From Trogon surrucura (lineage: Eukaryota; Chordata; Aves; Trogoniformes; Trogonidae), in contig CM036636.1 of NCBI GenBank assembly GCA_020746105.1, forward strand, positions 4,340,001-4,404,000: 64,000 nucleotides of DNA, read 5' to 3'. The notes beneath the pieces are model-generated. The model was not told where the DNA came from. It saw only the letters and a list, made by a program, of their open reading frames with translations, and ran no database searches. Position numbers and translations under genes: made by a program. Each line of letters starts with the position of its first letter. The first letter of the stretch is position 1. Shown piece after piece: positions 47,941 through 60,133 of the stretch.

Positions 47941-50900
47941 CTATGTAAAACATGACCTAGAAAAGACATGCGGGTACCAGTGTGAAGACAGTCTACGTTC
48001 AGGTTTGCGTGAGGTGTGAGTGTCGCTCTCTCAAAGCCACAGAACTAGTTCTGCACTAAGTGTTTGTGACAGTTCTGGTTTAGGTGTCTTCAGACCAGTG
48101 AATCAACTGTGTGTGTGGATGAGCCCTCAGTCACTTAGCTGCTCATTGACATTGAAATTCAACTTTGTATACCCTGCCAGCCCAAGAGCTATGCACCATC
48201 TGGTTCCCACATCCGCTCTGCTGAAGGGACACCGATAATTCCTTGGCTCAGCTTGTACCAGTTTACGAGTGAACTTCAGAAAGAATGGGAAGTGAAAGGC
48301 CAGCAACCACAAACATTTCATAAATTACAGGAGGAGTTCATAGGAGGTGGAGACAGACCTCAGATCAAAACCTTCGTCTGGCCCATGAATGACATTTCTG
48401 GAGCTTCTCATTTCCTCCATCCTGAATCTCTCTTTGAAACCATTTAAGTGAGGACTTAAGAGCCCAAACACATCTCATGTCTGGCCCCAAGTCTCTCTGT
48501 GTCTCTTGTTTCTCACAGGATTGGGAAGTGTTCAGTGGAGACTAGAAATAGCATATAATGGTATTTTTCTGGCTGTGCTTTAAAACACCGTAGGCTTTAA
48601 TTAGAGTAGCAGCTGTGCTAGAAATGTTAACTGCACTTTGTGATAGGGGAAGTTGGAGGGGTACTTTTGTCTCTTGCAATTCCTGTCTTTTTTTTTTGAA
48701 AGAGTTGATCTGAAATACACTTCTCAGAGAGCTTGTGTAAACTAACATGTCTTTAAAAAGAATCTGCCATCCATCTTCTCTATGCCAGGCTGATGGATTG
48801 TAAACCTCGGAGTAATATCTCTTGACTGAATGAGCCATCTTAGCAGCTTCATGGAGAAAAGAGACGTCACTGGGTGAAACGCAATGGGGAGATATATATT
48901 TTTGCTAGTGGCAGAAGTGGGAAAACGGTTTTTAGAATTTTCAGAAAGCGCATAATTACAGGATTTGGATGTTATTCAGTAAAAAAATTGGACAATTTAA
49001 AAAAGATTTTTCTGATTATATCCTCTGATAAAACACGTCTCCTTATATTTCCATGACAATCTTGTTATGAGCAGGATATAACAATTTGCCTTCGTGTTGC
49101 TTTTAGTTTCAGACCTGTCCCATACTGAGCTCCAGGTGAGGAAGGGCATCACTGGGTACTGGTGAACCTTACGAAATGAAAGCCCCTTTCCCAAGCACTG
49201 CTCAAATGTTCTGCCTGAGTTGTGCAACCAGAATTTTCACAGTGGTAACTTGGACTGAGCCCAACTTTGAATGTGGATTATTCAGCTCTGCTGCTCCTGT
49301 ATGTGGGTCCATGCTCCAGCAGGCACAAGGGCTATTTAAAATAAGGACACAGATGCCTGAACCCTCTTTCAAACTCCAAGATGCAGAACTGCGAGTCTGT
49401 GTGTTGCAAAAACGGTTTCTGCTTAGGAGAGGGGAAGATTTACAATGTTGAAGTTTAGATAGCTCGTCTTTGAGGTATTCTTTGAGTGTTCAGAAAAAGA
49501 GAGGCTTGTGCAAGGGAGCGTCGAGTCTCCCCTCAAACTCTGTCCTGGAAAAGGCTTTTTCTTCACTGACCATACAACACGTAAAGGCTGAGCAACCAGC
49601 TTAACTACTCCAAGGGAGAGAGGTAAAGTTTAGAATAGGGATGTCCTTCCTGTGTGTTAAAACCTCACCCATCGATAAAGTATCCAGAGGGCACTGCATT
49701 ATCGAAGGACTCCTCACCTCATGGACCCGTGTGTCACATCGAACCACCCGCAGAGTCACTCAGCCCAAGGCAGCACCTGTCACGGTGCCAATGCAGAGCT
49801 GTGCACAGCCCCAAGCGCTCTCAGGGACTACGTTGTCCAGGACCCTTTCCAGAGCAGCATCTGGCCCTTGAATCAGGGGCCTGAGGCTGGTCCACATCAT
49901 GTGGAAAATTGGTTTAGTTTCCAGTACCCTAAGAGTTAAAATCTCTATGCTTTTTTTCATCGGTGAAAGTGAAAGAAGCTAAATAGTATGGAAATTTGAA
50001 AAAAAAAACCCAACAAAACCCAACCAACAAACCTAAACCAAAACTCTGGAAACAGAGATATAAATATGGTTTAATAACTGGGACACAATATACAGTTTGT
50101 GGAATTAAAGCCTTGTTTTCTACTGGCTAGCTGCCAAAGTGAGGCACAAACAAATCCAGAGAAAAGCAGGTTAATGAGAGACATCCCAAACAAAAAAATA
50201 TAGTAAAAAAAGTGAAAGCAACAAACTCAGAGAGCTACTACTGACGAGATAAATAAGATTTGAACTGACATTATCTGATCCGCTTGCTGTGCATATTTTA
50301 TTTGCTAGAGCCAGTCTTTTAAGTCTCTTAGACACAGGATTCAGCCTCATCCTCTCAGCAGCCCTCTCATCCATCCTTCAGCTTCCCAATCCCTGGTCAC
50401 AGCGGGGTCTGGTTGCATCCTGAGCCTGTTGCTAGGACGGAGGCAGAAGCATTGGGAAGGCATTTGCCGCACACTGCATCTGTCAGGAGGCTGGAGAGCC
50501 AGAATTCCTGACATCATAGACCAGGTGTCAAAAGCAATAAATAAAAATGATACTGACAATCCCTGATGAGGAACTCAGCTTTTCAGAACTGCTGGCCTGT
50601 AGCTGTCTTTGCAGAAGATATTTTTACCCTGTTTTGACTTTTCCCTATCTCCCTCTGAAGTCTCAGCTTAGGAGTTCTCCTGCAATTAGTTTTTCCTCTG
50701 GTGCATACTTGCTTGAACTTTCAAGACTAAGGGGATGGCTTAAAGAGCAAATCGCAAGGTCTGCAAATCCCACCAGGTTTTCTCAAACTGCAGATCTGAG
50801 TCCCAGCTGGCCTGACTTAGGAGTTAAATTAAGCTCACTGGGGTTACAGCTAGGCTGCCGCAAACACCATTTTCTTCTGGGGCTGTTGACCTCCAAAAGG

Positions 50901-52324
50901 GTGGAGAAGGAAACAAAAATCCAAGCAGGTTCCTCTGCCTCATGCACACACACATGTGAGTGAAAAGCACGTGCAGGGTGCTTTGGTAATGAGGCAAAGC
51001 CAGTGATGAAGAAATGGAGAAGCTGCTATAAAAGTCTTCAACAATACATTTTCTCCTCCTTTTGGGAGGCTGCAAGACCCATCTTCCTCACAGAGTCACG
51101 CTGAAGCAGAGTCGTTATGAGGATAGGCTTGATCTCTTTCCCAGTTTCTAGAGGAATCCATCTGGAGAGAAGTCTATGACCCCACACAGAATAAGATCCC
51201 AAAGCCCCTGAAAATCTTCTTTGACTTCTCAGACAGAACTCGAGTGCTTTGGTTTCCGTATTCACAAATTCCATCCTTTGTTTCCTAATAAACTGAACCT
51301 ACCAGATTTTTCCTTATGTCCACTGCGCTGGTGGCTGAAGGCATGGAGTGAAATGTCAATTCAGCAAACTTGCAAACACGACACAAAGCACAGAGTTCCA
51401 ATTCATGGGTAAAACCATCTTCCCAGAAGAAAAACTGGAGCTTTCCTTCTTCAGCTGCACATGTTTTGTAGCATTTATCTATTAGTCAAACTTCATTCCA
51501 GAAGCATATCCATCTTTGTCTTTGGGTTTGAATGTGAAAAGCTTTAGCAATGCATTCATTTACTGTGCTTAAAAGCCACTGACTTTTAAGGCCCTCATAA
51601 ATTAAAGCCTGGGCAAAGCATTTTCCTAGAGAAGAGATTTTTCCCCTTGATTCAGGACTGTATTCCTCTCCCTCTCCAACTATTGCCTATTACTAGACAC
51701 CTATCCAAGGTGCATAGTATATGTTCATATACAGTCTTACCTATTTTCATATATATATGCAACTTACAGAAAATCTCCAAGTCGATGTTCTAGCCCACCC
51801 AATTTGGTAACTATATAGTCTGGGATGACTGAATTTGGGTTGGTAGGTTAGACTGAAAACCTGACCTTTTGGATGCAAAATTTAGAATTAAGTCCCAATT
51901 TTTTTGGACAAAGCTCTTTGAGAAGTCTTTGTATTTCAGAAAATTCAATTCCATCTATTAACACAACAGAACAGATTTCAAGGAAGTTTTGCAGCCTTAT
52001 GCAACCAGAAGATCCAGCTCTAACAGTTCACTTATTTTAAAAAAGTCTCATAGGACACAACCCCACAGTGCATCTCCACATTCTGTGCTAATGAATCATA
52101 ACAATCCCATATGCAAAAATAAATAAAAGCATTTTTTTTCCTTTTATTTTCTTCAAGTTGCGAGGGGGAGAAAAGGTTTCTCTAAGCAATATGATTCCAT
52201 TTTGGTTAAAACAGATACCCAAGAAAATATGCCACTGAAAAGCTAGAGGGGGTTTTGAACATCTTCCTGCTGACAGGACAGATAGATAGCCACTGATGTG
52301 CTATTAATTAGCAGAAAGAATAAT
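47941..52324. other. Unique non-coding sequence, no supported gene
   Basis: No gene is supported. A G-free, A/C-rich stretch lies at 49999-50044. The frames at 49641-49960 lie in three registers of + and on -, without domains. A run alternating AT lies near 51750-51758. The stretch 50480-50530 has faint MIR similarity (GGAGAGCCAGAATTCCTGA) that I do not call. Confidence 0.5.
49999..50044. repeat. A/C-only low-complexity stretch
   Basis: Ten A residues lead into alternating AAC, AACC and AAAACCC blocks without any G and with a single T. It is a low-complexity sequence of a kind seen in bird DNA after A-tails; no element body is recognised. Confidence 0.7.
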
Positions 52325-52390
52325 CATAGATTGTAAAATCCTTTGGACTGCAAATATCTTTTTCTTTGATGTCTTTAAGGCCTTAGTCTC
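52325..52390. mobile_element. Possible old SINE tail fragment
   Basis: AGATTGTAAAATCCTTTGGA followed by TATCTTTTTCTTTGATGTCT faintly resembles the GATTGTAAGCTCTTTGGGGC...GTCTTTTTGTT tail of an old reptile/bird SINE. Short and diverged. Confidence 0.25.
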
Positions 52391-55300
52391 GGCTTGGAGC
52401 CCCACGTAGCTTCCATCACAACAACAGCAGCACCCTTTATGATGATGCCGACACCTAAATTATGTGTAAAGACAAATGCTTCTGCTAAGCACCAGACGAG
52501 ATGCAAACAAGGCAGTCCCCATACTCAAAACTACCCTGTAAAATCGCTACATAAAGCCCAAGAAGTGCAAGGAGAGGGAATAAGCAAATGAACCAAGCTC
52601 GGGAAAAGGAGAAAATTCTAGCACCGAGAGTAAAGACATTCACCGGTCGTAAGAAGTCATTGCAAGTCTTCCCATGTCCGACTGCAGTTTCCTGGGAGCA
52701 CTGTAGAAAAGATGAAGGAAGTGTGATGTGAAGGAAGGCAAACATAGTGGTGGGTGATAAGAAATTACCCCAAAATGGAATAGAAAAAGAATTATCAAAA
52801 AGATGGCGTTATTTAATTTGAGGGAAAGGCTGTCTTTAACATAAGGAGAAAAAAAAAATGACATGCTGAGTGCTGGACTCTGATATTTTCCACTCTGTGC
52901 ACTTTGGTTACCTTGAACCACAAGAGACAGAAATGCAGTGATTAGCCGAGAACTCCAATACATAGATTTGTACATAATTCATGGTTTGACTTCTCTAAGT
53001 TTGCATAATAAATAGTTTAAACACTGCAGAAAATGTCTGAGAGAGGAAATTAGGATTCCGAATGAAAAAGTTAATTATACCTCGAAGGATATTTTTTTTC
53101 AGATATATACGGGCTAGAAAAAAAAAGCCTAGAAGTGGATAATTTAGGAGATGGAAATGAAGAAAATTATGGGAGTGGCAGCATCATGAGAGTTATCTTC
53201 TTAAATAGGATAATTAGGCTAATTTAATTTTTTAAAATGTGGCATTGCATTATAGATAAACAATTCAATAAATAGCAGCCTGGACACTGATGCTGCAGCT
53301 AGGGATGCTTCCTGGGTCTGTGCAGAATTTTGGTTTTCATTTTCAGCATAGTTTTCTGTGGTAGGAATACTGAATTATCTTAATTTGTTGCTTCCTATAG
53401 TAAGCCATAAAGGGCAGGGACAGGAAATTATGGAGGAGTGGAAAGGAATATTGACATCATTAAATCAATCACTGCTGATTGGATCCAGAGGCTGATGAAT
53501 CGGTGATTGGATCCTGTAGCTGGAAGACACTGGGGACCAGCTCTTTGAACATATTTAAGTACGTAGCTTTTGCTGATTAAAATAGGAGTTAGTCACCTAA
53601 ACAGGATTTAGATGACTGATATCTTGAGGGAACCAAAATATCTAAGGCCTAAATATCTATCACGAAGGAAAGCACGTTTCTTCTAATTCTCAGCAATTTC
53701 ACAGGGTGATTACACCAAACTGTGTTTTTTGAACATGTGTGACGGTGTGCCTACTCCCTGCGTGAGTGGAAGGAGAAGAAAAGAAAATGGAGAAAGAAAA
53801 GATCAAGCATGTGAACTAAAGGAGACATTAGATCATCAGAGGGAGATAAGAGCGTGTGTGGAAGTTTCTTCGTTTTTCTAGTCCACGTAGCAGAATTTCT
53901 ACGTACACCCATTTCCTTCCAGCCACTGACAGTGATGAGACAGGACAGCCAGTGACTGGGAGTTTCTCTGATGCCAGATAACCGTCTTGATGCACGTCTG
54001 AGATCCCTTTCAACTCGGGCTGCCTCAGCTGTCGCCCAGACACTGCTCTGGAGGGAGATAAACTTCTGCGCTCTCCTGTTTCTCTTTCCCCTTTGCCATT
54101 GTTAAGTCACACTTCAGGCTTGCATCGATCCCCCAACATATTGCAGAGACGAGGGGCAGGGACACGTCAGAGCAAGCTGCACTCAATTACACAGCAACCA
54201 ACTGGCACCTGCCAGGTCTCTCACACAGCACCTGATCACCAATTAAAGGGATGATTTATGGTGCAAAGAGAGGAGACTCTTCCTGACTTGCAGCTTGGTT
54301 GTTTGGGGAAGAGATCAAGTCATGGGTAGTAAACCCAGGGTCTCTTGGCAAACTGAGACCTTTGGATGCAAACTTTGCTCATCGGTTTGTTGGCATCAAC
54401 CACGGGGTAAGGAAGCTTCAAAATATTATACTGGGGAATAATTTTTCTAGGCACAACGGGCATGTAGATCAACATGTGGTGATGGGGTGGGAGAAGGTCT
54501 TTCTGCCAGCTCTTGGAGAGGTGACCCAAAGTGGTCTTGGATTTTGTGTGCAGGGTATCAAAGGACACTCTCTGTGCTCCGAAACCTGGGGACAAACACA
54601 ACTGTCTCCTACATCGAGTCGCACTGTAAGCATAAGGGCTGGTGCATGGCCTGACTCCAGCTGGCTCCATCTATTGAACTCATAATTCACCTTTTTCTCT
54701 GTTATTGTTGCTATTGTTTTCATGAGCATGTTAATTGAGGCATAGTGGAGAAAGGTTTTAAGAAACCTGAGAGTGGTTAGCTGTATGACTGTGGGTTATC
54801 TTTTGCACAGTTATGTTTGTCTGGTTTTCTACTTAATGTGATTTATGTGATTCTTAAGAAACCTACATAAAGTAATGGCTCCACATATAGAATGGCAGCC
54901 CATAGTACGTACTCCTGCAGATATAGATGGAGTAAAATATCATGGATGGATGAAGACATGGAAGAACTGATTTATTCACCTGCCAGACTTAGAGAATCTA
55001 ATTATACAAGTCCTAATTTTTACGGCATATCCAATTAGAATCAGTTCCTGAAGGCCTGATAGGGAATAATGGTTGGTAGGAAGACCATATGGGAAAAGAA
55101 AGACTTACAGTGCTGGTGTCTTCTCTCGGGAGTGTTTGTATATTTTGTAAATGACTATTTAAGGTAGCCCTAACCTGAACTACTTGGTCAGAATTAGATG
55201 GTGGAAATACACCTCTATGAAAATGATGACCAATGGATTCAAAATTCAAAGAGAAGGCAGAAAAGCAGAAAAGTAGGGAGAGTAAAGTGAGGCCATTGCA

Positions 55301-55619
55301 GGAAACTGATAAATGAACTTCACAAAAGGGAAGAGATGCAGGATAGTTGGCAGCTGCTAAAAGTGACCGTGTTAAAGGCACAGTAGTGAATTACAGCAGC
55401 AGAGGAAAAGAAATGATACTCCAATACAGACACACAAAGGTGTCTTTTTTTAAAGACCTGACAAATCAAAATAAAGTATGTAAATGCCTTTATATGACTG
55501 AGATGGACAGAACAGAACAGCGCAAACAAGAAAAGAGAGAGTTGGAGAAGTTCAATCTTCAAATGATAGACTTTGTAAAGAATGCAGATGCAGAAATACA
55601 GACTTACAAGTGTGTAGGT
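52391..55619. other. Unique non-coding sequence
   Basis: No gene is supported. TGATTGGATCC occurs twice, at 53476-53486 and 53504-53514. The overlapping plus and minus frames at 54299-54729 show no domain. The + frame at 55347-55670 is Lys/Glu-rich and runs into the old CR1 that follows; it might be part of that element's linker region, but I cannot align it. Confidence 0.45.
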
Positions 55620-56950
55620 GATCAAGACAAAAATGAGGATCTTGTGAAATGCAAGAAATTTCCACAGTAGGAGACTAATGTGTTAAAAAGCATACGGTCA
55701 ACTTGCATGTGAGTCAGCCTAGGCACAGAAAACTCTCAAGGAAACTTGCTACTGCAGTCTCTGCATGATTAGTAATTATCTTCAACTACTCACTGATACC
55801 GGAGAGGACCCAGAGGACCAGAGAAGGACAAACATAGTTCCTACATTCAGACGGGGGAAAAGGTGGACCCAGGGAATTATAGACTAGTCATCTTAAGGCG
55901 GAAAAATAACAGAATAAATTATTAAACAATAAATTATAAGCACTTGGAAGATAATAAAATGATAAAAGTTGCAGCCAACATGGGATTGCAAAGAATAAAT
56001 CCTGTCGTATCAATCTAATCTTCTTCTTTAACTGAGCTACCTGCCACAGTGGTTTAGAAGGATGCAGTAGTTGTGATGTATCTTGCTTTTAATATGATTC
56101 CGTTTTGTTTTCTTATAAGCAAACTAGGAAAATATGATCTAGAGGGAGTCCTCTACAACAGGATGGGTCCACAATTGGCTGAGAAGTCACACATGAATAG
56201 TTCTCCTTTAAACTGGAAGGACATTAGAATTGCAGTCCCACACTCCTTCAATATTTTCATTATCTACGTGGATGATGTACTAAGGTGCACATCTATAAAA
56301 TTTACAAATGACACTTTGCTGGAAGGGACTGCAAGCAGTCTGGGAGACAGGATTAGAATTTAAAATCATTCCGTTACGTTGGAGGAGCAGCAGGAAATCA
56401 ACAAGATGAAATTCAATAGGACAATGGTGCAAATGACTCCTTAGGAAGGAAAAATCATGGAGATGTCCACGAAACGGAGAATAACTGCCTTGATGGGAGT
56501 ACAGTGGAAAAGGATCATGGGGTTATAATACTGCACAAGATGAATATGAATTAACAGTGAGAAGAGGCAAATCTCGCTCTGGAAAGTAATAGTGGGCAGA
56601 TCGTACGTTCTGCTTAGCTGGGCACTGAGGAGGCTGCAGCTGGAGTATGAGGTCTTTGGGGTATCACATTTTATAATGGGGAAGAATGGGAGAGATTCAA
56701 AGAAATACCAGTGAGGAGGGGGGAAGTTTCAGAAAAGAGGACCTATGAGAAAAGTTGAAGGAGTCAAGCCTTAAAAAGAAAAGGCGGAGAAAAGGACGCA
56801 ACGCAGCCTTCTGGTATGCTAAAGGACGTTTTAGCAGAGGATCAGTTGTTCTCTGAGGGTGTAAGACAATGAGTACTAGGTTTAATTTCCAGCAGAAAGA
56901 TCTGTGTCAGATGAAGAAATTTTAGCTCTTAACTAGCAAGGACATCTAGA
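55620..56950 (+). mobile_element. Ancient CR1 LINE, ORF2 reverse transcriptase region, decayed
   Basis: Recognisable in order are the GAGAGGACCCAGAGGACCAG, AGAAGGACAAACATAGTTCC and AGGGAATTATAGACTAGTCA blocks (55801-55895; EVPEDWRRANIVP...NYRPV in CR1), a motif A region at 56073-56100, a motif C region at 56245-56320, and a C-terminal region at about 56515-56920. In motif A the catalytic Asp of the YLDF-type peptide is Ala (YLAF, Ala at 56085-56087). Motif C, FADD in CR1, reads FTND at 56301-56312. Stops and frameshifts are frequent. The left end is approximate and the 3' UTR is not recognisable. Confidence 0.8.
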
Positions 56951-58875
56951 TCAGGGATGTTACTTTTCTTTAAGCTCAGGAGTGACTTCCATTTCAGCTG
57001 GGATCACAATCTCTATCTTTGGAAGCAATCAGAGAGCCATCCCGGAGATAAATCTCCCTGCCAGTAGCTCCATCGAAGTCGAAGGAACTCCATACAATAC
57101 TGAAACAGATGAAAAAATTAGTGCTTGGAAGTTGCGAGTACATGTGAGGATGTTAATCCAATCCTCTCAATCCCATGACAAAATAATGGCATCCAAAAGC
57201 AAATTTTATTGCTCCTATTTCAATTTTAAAGAAGAGTTCAGTGTCTGAAAGCTTTTCTGCCTTGCTTTTTTTTTTTTTTTCTTTTCCTTCCTGCTCAATT
57301 ATACCATTTAGGATAAGAAGTAATATTTAAGCCTTTCCTCACTTAAAACCTAGTAGGTACAATATTCTTCCTACTCTTCATATCCACAGCGCACTTCTTC
57401 ATAAATAATGTCTATGGAGTCCACTGCTTTACATGTGAAAAGACTTACAAAAATATCCTCTCTTTCTCCATGCTGTTCACAATGGTAGTCCCTGCTATGG
57501 TTATTATTAATTAAAAAAAGTAATGAATTATAACAATGAATAGTATAGATGGCTGCTGAGGTGTGATTAATGAATAATGATAAATAATTGGGGGAGGTAT
57601 CGTTGCTTTTAATAAAACATGTATTTGTTATAAAATCTGAAGTAGGGCAGGAAAGCCTCATGCAGTGCTGAAATAGCCACATTCTGCCACGATTTTCAGA
57701 AAGGTTCAAGGCTCACAGTAGGAGTTAAATTTTCTCCAAAATGCCCTATTTTCCGTGCATTGATTTCTTTTGATGATATGCACCGTGGTAAAAACACCTA
57801 GAGACAGAGAATGACCAAAGATTTACCCCTTCTGTTGGATGGTTAAATAAGAAACAAACTCTTCTGGAAATCACATCTCCATTTCAAGTGCTGAAGTCTC
57901 AGGAATTTGGCTCTGAGAGTTTGGTTTTAGTGTTTAGTTTTGTCTTCTTTTCTTTAAGATTGGCCCCAGGTGGCCATCCACATAAAAACCCCAATCCACT
58001 GTAGGAAGATCACAATCTGGAAGAGAAAAGCATAAAAAAATGAGGTAGCAAATCCTCGTTTTGATTCCAATCTTAGTGGTAATGAGTAAAAATTGTGACT
58101 AATTATACTGGGTTAATTGGCATTCACACAGGTGTATATGTAACATGTGAACACACTCTCTGTTTGCTACAGATGTTAAAACGTAATTTTGACTTCATAA
58201 AGAATTATTTTATTGAATGACTTGATCCAACAAAACACTGACACCTGAGCTGGATGCAAATTGACACAGCGACTTCTTGCAGCCAAGAACCTGTCCGCTG
58301 CGTCCAGGTCTTGCACTAAAACCTGGAATCCCCTTACTGACAAAGAAACTGCATTTCTTTCTCTCTTACTAGTGAAAATCTGAAAAAAGAGTAAGGAAGC
58401 AAAAAGGGGTTCTCAAGCTTTGTGCCTGGCCTGAACAGAGGTGGACTTCCAGCTGGTTATTGCCAATCCTGTAAGAGCCATTCTCAGACTCTCGCAGCAG
58501 CTGACAGAGCTTTGTGTCTGACAATGCATATGGCAGTGATAAAAGAACACTTATAATTTTACTGAGGTGCAAACAAGACTTAGATTGATACTACATAATG
58601 GGGAAAAGGGGCAGGGGAGAAGCATTCATGCTGCAAAAAAAAATGCACAGTGTAATGACTCTGCACGCGGGTTTGCAGCCGACCAGGAGTTACAGCTCCA
58701 ACAGGTTTCTGCACGAGTGCCTTGGCTTGTGGGCACGCTCAGCTGCCTGGCTGGTCTCTGAAACGCAATGATACCAGACTGCAACTCAGCCGCACAATAT
58801 GTACTTGTGGGGAGGTGTGAACACGTTTGAGAGGGGATACGGATCTTGGTAAAGCTGCTCTTGGATGAATTGTGG
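56951..58875. other. Unique non-coding sequence
   Basis: No gene is supported. A 15-bp T run lies at 57266-57280. AT-rich with many TAAT words around 57500-57620. The frames at 56982-57248 and 57371-57709 show no domain. Confidence 0.5.
57266..57280. repeat. Poly(T) run, 15 bp
   Basis: Fifteen T residues inside a C/T-rich stretch. Confidence 0.9.
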
Positions 58876-59359
58876 AAGTTCAAGAAAGACAGGGAACTGC
58901 TGGAGAGAGTCCAGCACAGGGCAACTAGGATGATTAAGGGAGTGGAGCATCTCCCTTATGAGAAAAGGCTGAGGGAGCTGGGGCTCTTTAGTTTGGAGAA
59001 GAGGAGGCTGAGGGGTGACCTCATTAATGTTTACAAATATATCAAGGGTGAGTGTCACGAGGATGGAGCCAGGCTCTTCTCGGTGACAACCAATGATAGG
59101 ACAAGGGGTAATGGGCTGAAACTGGAACATAAGAGGTTCCGCTTAAACTCGAGAAGAAACTTCTTCTCGGTGAGGGTGACGGAACACTGGAACAGGCTGC
59201 CCAGGGAGGTTGGGGAGTCTCCTTCTCTGGAGACATTCAAGACCTGCCTGGACACATTTCTATGTAGCATTATCTGGGCGTTCCTGCTCTGGCAGGGGGA
59301 TTGGACTTGATGATCTTTCGAGGTCCCTTCCAATACCTAACATTCTGTGATTCTGTGAG
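58876..59359 (+). mobile_element. 5'-truncated CR1 LINE with ORF2 C-terminus and 3' UTR
   Basis: The open frame that includes 58876-59310 encodes the last about 125 residues of a CR1 ORF2 with the family's blocks: [58 protein letters not shown] and [18 protein letters not shown]. The 3' UTR follows (GGGGGATTGGACTTGATGAT, CGAGGTCCCTTCCAATACCT) and it ends in ATTCTGTGATTCTGTGA. The frame is unbroken, so this is among the youngest insertions here, but it lacks the endonuclease and most of the RT. The few bases upstream of 58876 are not CR1. The frame opens only with a TTG, so it is not a host gene. Confidence 0.95.
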
Positions 59360-60102
59360 ATCCTTCCCTGTGTTGTTCCCAATAGCAGAGCAGTTCCCTT
59401 GGCTTCGTGCTGGTCAGAGATGGGGAAAGGGCCAGGCAGTTTGTTTTGTTTGTATCAGCTCCTGGGTGGCATCAGCATAGTAAAAGCTGGCCGTAAGAAA
59501 AAAAAAAAATGCAGAAAGTAGGGTCATTCTAGAGATGTTTATTTCCTTTCCATATCATTGATATCTGTTTCATCCATTGTCATGGATTCCCAAGAACCTG
59601 CAGGTAGAAGTATTTAGGTATTGCACCCCATACACTATTTAAATCCTAGTGTTAGCAGGTTACCATGCATACCTTTCTTTTAAGGTGTCTTACTTCTGGC
59701 TCGGTTTCAGGCCCCTCTTCCTCAATTTCTTCCTGTCTTGTGGTGTAGTTCAGCAGTTCACCTGCTCTGTGCCGAGGGCAACCAAATGTTGAGCCCTACA
59801 GCTGTTTTCTTTCAAGAATCTTCAGGTCTCCAACTCAACTTCTGACGCTTGTGTGGACAAAGCGCAGACAGGCTGAAGAAGAAAATCATGGAAGGGAGAA
59901 GCACAGACATATTTCTCTTTGCTAAATTCCTATTGAAAGGTCTGATAAATTACCCCTCCCTGTGTAGGGAGAAGCATTTTATAGCTTTCACAACTGTCTC
60001 TGTCAGAGGAAATTTTCTAACCTGACACATTTCTCCCTGACACATGCAGTTGACTGACTTATCTCAACTCTCCTTTCTTCAACCTACTCTTCAAGGCAGC
60101 AC
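59360..60102. other. Unique non-coding sequence
   Basis: A 12-bp A run lies at 59498-59509. No gene or element body is seen. Confidence 0.5.
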
Positions 60103-60133
60103 AATAAATAAATAGATAAATAAATAAATAAAA
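60103..60133. repeat. (ATAA)n microsatellite
   Basis: About seven to eight units of a four-base A/T repeat, interrupted once by ATAG. Confidence 0.9.

Noticed and set aside
50480-50530. MIR-like text (GGAGAGCCAGAATTCCTGA)
   Set aside because: Only one block matches and the following core blocks are absent.
56265-56276. YVDD motif suggesting a retroviral or other intact reverse transcriptase
   Set aside because: In the context of the surrounding CR1 blocks it falls before motif C; the true motif C is FTND about 12 residues later. There is no LTR, gag or integrase in the window.
58846-59310. Intact 154-codon frame as a host gene
   Set aside because: It encodes the CR1 ORF2 C-terminus and is followed by the CR1 3' UTR and terminal repeat; it is a truncated LINE.
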